DNA from: Doris montereyensis
Taxonomy: Eukaryota > Mollusca > Gastropoda > Nudibranchia > Dorididae
NCBI GenBank assembly: GCA_037039925.1
Contig: JAXRKP010000980.1
Span: 33,501-97,500 of the forward strand
Direction of reading: 5' to 3'
Length of the DNA: 64,000 nt
The notes beneath the pieces were generated by a model. That model was not told the DNA's origin and made no database searches. It saw only the letters and a list, made by a program, of their open reading frames with translations. Of the stretch, positions 61,400-64,000 are shown piece by piece (within the stretch, counting starts at the first letter, position 1; each line of letters begins with the position of its first letter). Made by a program: the position numbers and the translations under genes.

Positions 61400-61545
61400 A
61401 CAAGGTAAGTGGATAAACAGTATTAAACCCTTCAATCGGAGATGGGCAATAACAAGCAGGTCCCGTGTGCAGATCACAACACTCTGCCTATGCACATTAA
61501 AGATCCCTTGGCTGTTTACAGTGCAGTCTGGGAAAAATGAATGTC
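61340..61545 (+). mobile_element. SINE family B tail with a 39-base C run
   Basis: AGATCTACCT, then C39 at 61361-61399, then CAATCGGAGATGGGCAATAA, CAGGTCCCGTGTGCAGATCA, CACATTAAAGATCCCTTGGC and TGTTTACAGTGCAGTCTGGG. The C run sits where copy 53068-53270 has ATCTACCCCCCCCTGG. Confidence 0.8.
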
Positions 61546-62142
61546 CTATCAGTATCAGACCAATTATATTGCAATCGGACCACTCACTAATTTCTTTACT
61601 AAGACTTTTAAAATTAAAAGACAACAAAGTCAAAACTAAAATATGATCACAGCAGATTCTTGATAACCAAACATTTATTTTTTTTTCATTGAAATGAGAG
61701 CTTTTATTGAAATTTTGGGATTTTTTTATTGAGATTAAAGAGGACTTTTAACTAGACAATCAAACAGAACTGACCAGCTGTGTAATACTCACTACTCACT
61801 GACTAATGTATTTATAGCCGTGTTGACGTTGTTACCCGGTTGCCCCAATCTAGATCTACCCTACACTAACACAGACCAAAATGCATGCACCAAAGAGCTA
61901 ACATCTAGATTTCAAATAATCTCTCTTTAAATTTCAGTAAAAAATCTGCTAACCTTAATAATTTATGTCTGGGACTTAAAAGAGTAAAATCCCTGCAAGA
62001 TGCTCGTTGATGCTTTCTTTCGGGTGTCGATTTACAGGCCAGATTTAATCTCCAAGACGAGAGATTCCCAATTCCCCGCGAAATTCGGGCCTTGAACTCG
62101 ACTACGTTTTCATTATTGAATTCGTATATGCTGGGTCTCTGA
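61546..62142. other. No feature identified
   Basis: AT-rich sequence without a supported gene or element. Confidence 0.35.
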
Positions 62143-62175
62143 CACAGAACACTAAAAGTGTTTTAGTGTTCTGTG
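62143..62175. other. Perfect 15-bp hairpin with a 3-base loop
   Basis: CACAGAACACTAAAA at 62143-62157 and its exact complement at 62161-62175, loop GTG. Flanked by the direct repeat GGTCTCTGACA at 62134-62144 and 62175-62185. No T-run or gene end is near, so not a terminator. Confidence 0.85.
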
Positions 62176-62185
62176 GTCTCTGACA

Positions 62186-64000
62186 GTGTATCGAATGGAC
62201 AAAGACTGTGCAGTATGGATCGGAGCGTGTTCGTGGTGGGGCCGATTTCGAGGGATCGCGATACTTTGTGTTGATAGTTTGATTGATGGAACCTTAGATG
62301 GATGGATGGAACCTTGGCCTTGGAGGAAGTATTTTTCCTCCAAGGATGGAACAGACGCGTGTTCGTTCACTGGGGTCAGAACGGGCCGAAGTCAAATAAC
62401 GACCATCAAGATTGGCGAACGACAGCATACTTATAATAGATATATGCCGTGACTTTGAAAAGAAAAGAAAAATGTTTTTGATAAAATACAAAAGCCCAAA
62501 GATTTACTCAAAATCTTCCGTACTACAGTTGTGCTCGGTATCCACACGTAGAATCTAGTCGAACTTGGGAGTTACATTCTCTTATTTTGGTTCTTTGCTT
62601 TGTTTGTGTGTGTGTGTGTGTGTGTGTTTGTGTGTATGTGTGTGTGTGTGTGTTAGTAAAGCTGGTGATAAATCTAAAACGAAACACATAATATATTAAT
62701 ATGAATAATTCTATATTTAGTTTTTTGTTGTTGAGTGTGACTGGGAAATTCTATATTTAACTATGTCTTGGAATGCCGCGTGTTCGTATTTTATGCTGTT
62801 TATGGGACTGTGAGAAAGGGGGATCAGTTTTAGGGAGTGCCACTAGTGCACAGCACCCAACTTCTTATTTGAGTAAATTGAGTAGTAAAGCATAATGCGA
62901 TGCTGAAAGGGCTATTTTTTGTGGGGCTTTTAAACTACGTTTTGCTGAGAGAGAGAAAACGAGTTGATATTTTAATTTTTGAGTAACAAAACTGATTATC
63001 AAATCTTTCACTTTCAGAAATGACTTCAACTATAAAATTCGCCTAAAGAATATAAAATATTCTGAGTTGGTGAGAAAGACAGTGTTTTGTGAATGGATTG
63101 GCTGACGTTTGTGGGAGGTGGTTTCTTTAAAGGTTGTCTGAAGGATGCAAGTTTGAAGGGATGAGCATGAATGAGATTTTGGAGAAAATAACATGTTTGT
63201 GAAAGTTGTTAAGTAATACAATAAAAATGACTACTTTTATATCCAACATTTGTTTATAGCTCTATCTGTTTTACACTACAGTGTGTGACTGCTGGTGCTG
63301 TCTGTGCCACATCATGTGTTTTATTTAAGGTGTCAGAGAGTGAGTGGGAACTTGCTGGCGCTAGCTGTGTGACATGAGTAAATTAATTGTGAGTAAATTA
63401 ATTGTGAGTAAATTAATTGTGAGAGGGTTACAGAACTGTTTTGGGGGTGAGTTAGCCATTGTTAGCAATGAAAACAACTCTCAAAGCTTTTAACTGAGCT
63501 AAATTGTATAAAAACTTTGGATTTGATCATAAATCGGGGTCATTTACAGTGCTTTTTTCTTTCTTTCTTTCCGGAGCACAGGTTCCCATTCTACTTCAGG
63601 CAACTCTCAAGTTTGCTGTGCGAGATGGGGGGAACCATAGTGGTCCCGAAAAAGGGTCGTTTTCGAATGTCAATCACACAATGGGTTGACATTTCATTGC
63701 TCAGGAAAAGATAACTCTTAAACATGGTAGCATCAAATTCAGGATCAAGAACAAAGTCTCTTTTCATTCATTCAAGATTTACATGCCCTTCCGAAATCAT
63801 TTAAGTTCGGGACCACTCTGCAAATTTATTTATATATCGATTTAGAAATGGGGAGCCGGGAATTCAAATGACTGGTCATCGATTTTGTATTTTACCGTAT
63901 TTTATGTTTTACTGAGAAAGAGATTTCAGCTGCCTGTATGATTTGATCTGTATTTCTTGTACTGTCTATAGATCTAGATTTAAAAAGGTTATAGAAAGGG
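62186..64000. other. Right end of window: low-complexity tracts, no gene recognised
   Basis: (GT)n with interruptions at 62605-62653. Three tandem copies of GAGTAAATTAATTGT at about 63376-63421. ATGGATGGATGGA near 62298. Open frames are short and featureless. Confidence 0.4.

Overview
The window is animal nuclear DNA. It has spliced genes with GT-AG introns, polyadenylation signals, tRNA-derived SINEs, LINE reverse-transcriptase fragments, MITEs and a very heavy load of micro- and minisatellites. The LINE protein and the hsp70 sequences look lophotrochozoan, most likely molluscan (inference; no lineage marker is decisive). I see no prokaryotic operon, CRISPR array or novel enzyme system.

Layout. 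(1) 1-6622, + strand: the last four coding exons of EIF2A, interrupted by SINEs, a piggyBac-like MITE and two large CT arrays. The stop codon lies inside a 30-bp tandem repeat. (2) 6.8-9.6 kb: a second minisatellite, a foldback element and sparse repeats. (3) 9.6-17.8 kb: one 8.2-kb minisatellite with units of about 35 bp. (4) 17.8-23.7 kb: CT arrays, a decayed LINE, a 34-bp minisatellite, and a broken copy of an hsp70 locus (minus-strand exon fragment plus a plus-strand promoter/5'UTR relic). (5) 24.0-31.1 kb: two irregular C/T-rich minisatellites flanked and interrupted by pieces of one SINE family. (6) 31.8-39.1 kb: two cytosolic hsp70 genes head to head, each with a 5'UTR intron ending directly at the ATG, with heat-shock elements between them. 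(7) 42.4-60.3 kb, - strand: a complete RNASEH2B gene in 11 coding exons. Its introns hold a Tc1/mariner-like MITE, a second copy of the piggyBac-like MITE with a hugely expanded internal repeat, GA arrays and SINEs. A LINE fragment abuts its start codon. (8) 60.5-64 kb: no recognised gene; one SINE tail with a 39-C run, and a perfect 15-bp hairpin.

The genes are functionally unrelated: translation initiation (EIF2A), protein folding under stress (the hsp70 pair) and removal of ribonucleotides from DNA (RNASEH2B). All of them show isolated one-base insertions or deletions, mostly in homopolymers, while the amino-acid sequence on either side is conserved. I read most of these as residual long-read consensus errors, so I do not call the hsp70 or RNASEH2B genes pseudogenes on that basis. 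The main biological theme is how tandem arrays grow inside transposable elements: several arrays here can be matched to a short or single-unit form in another copy of the same element.
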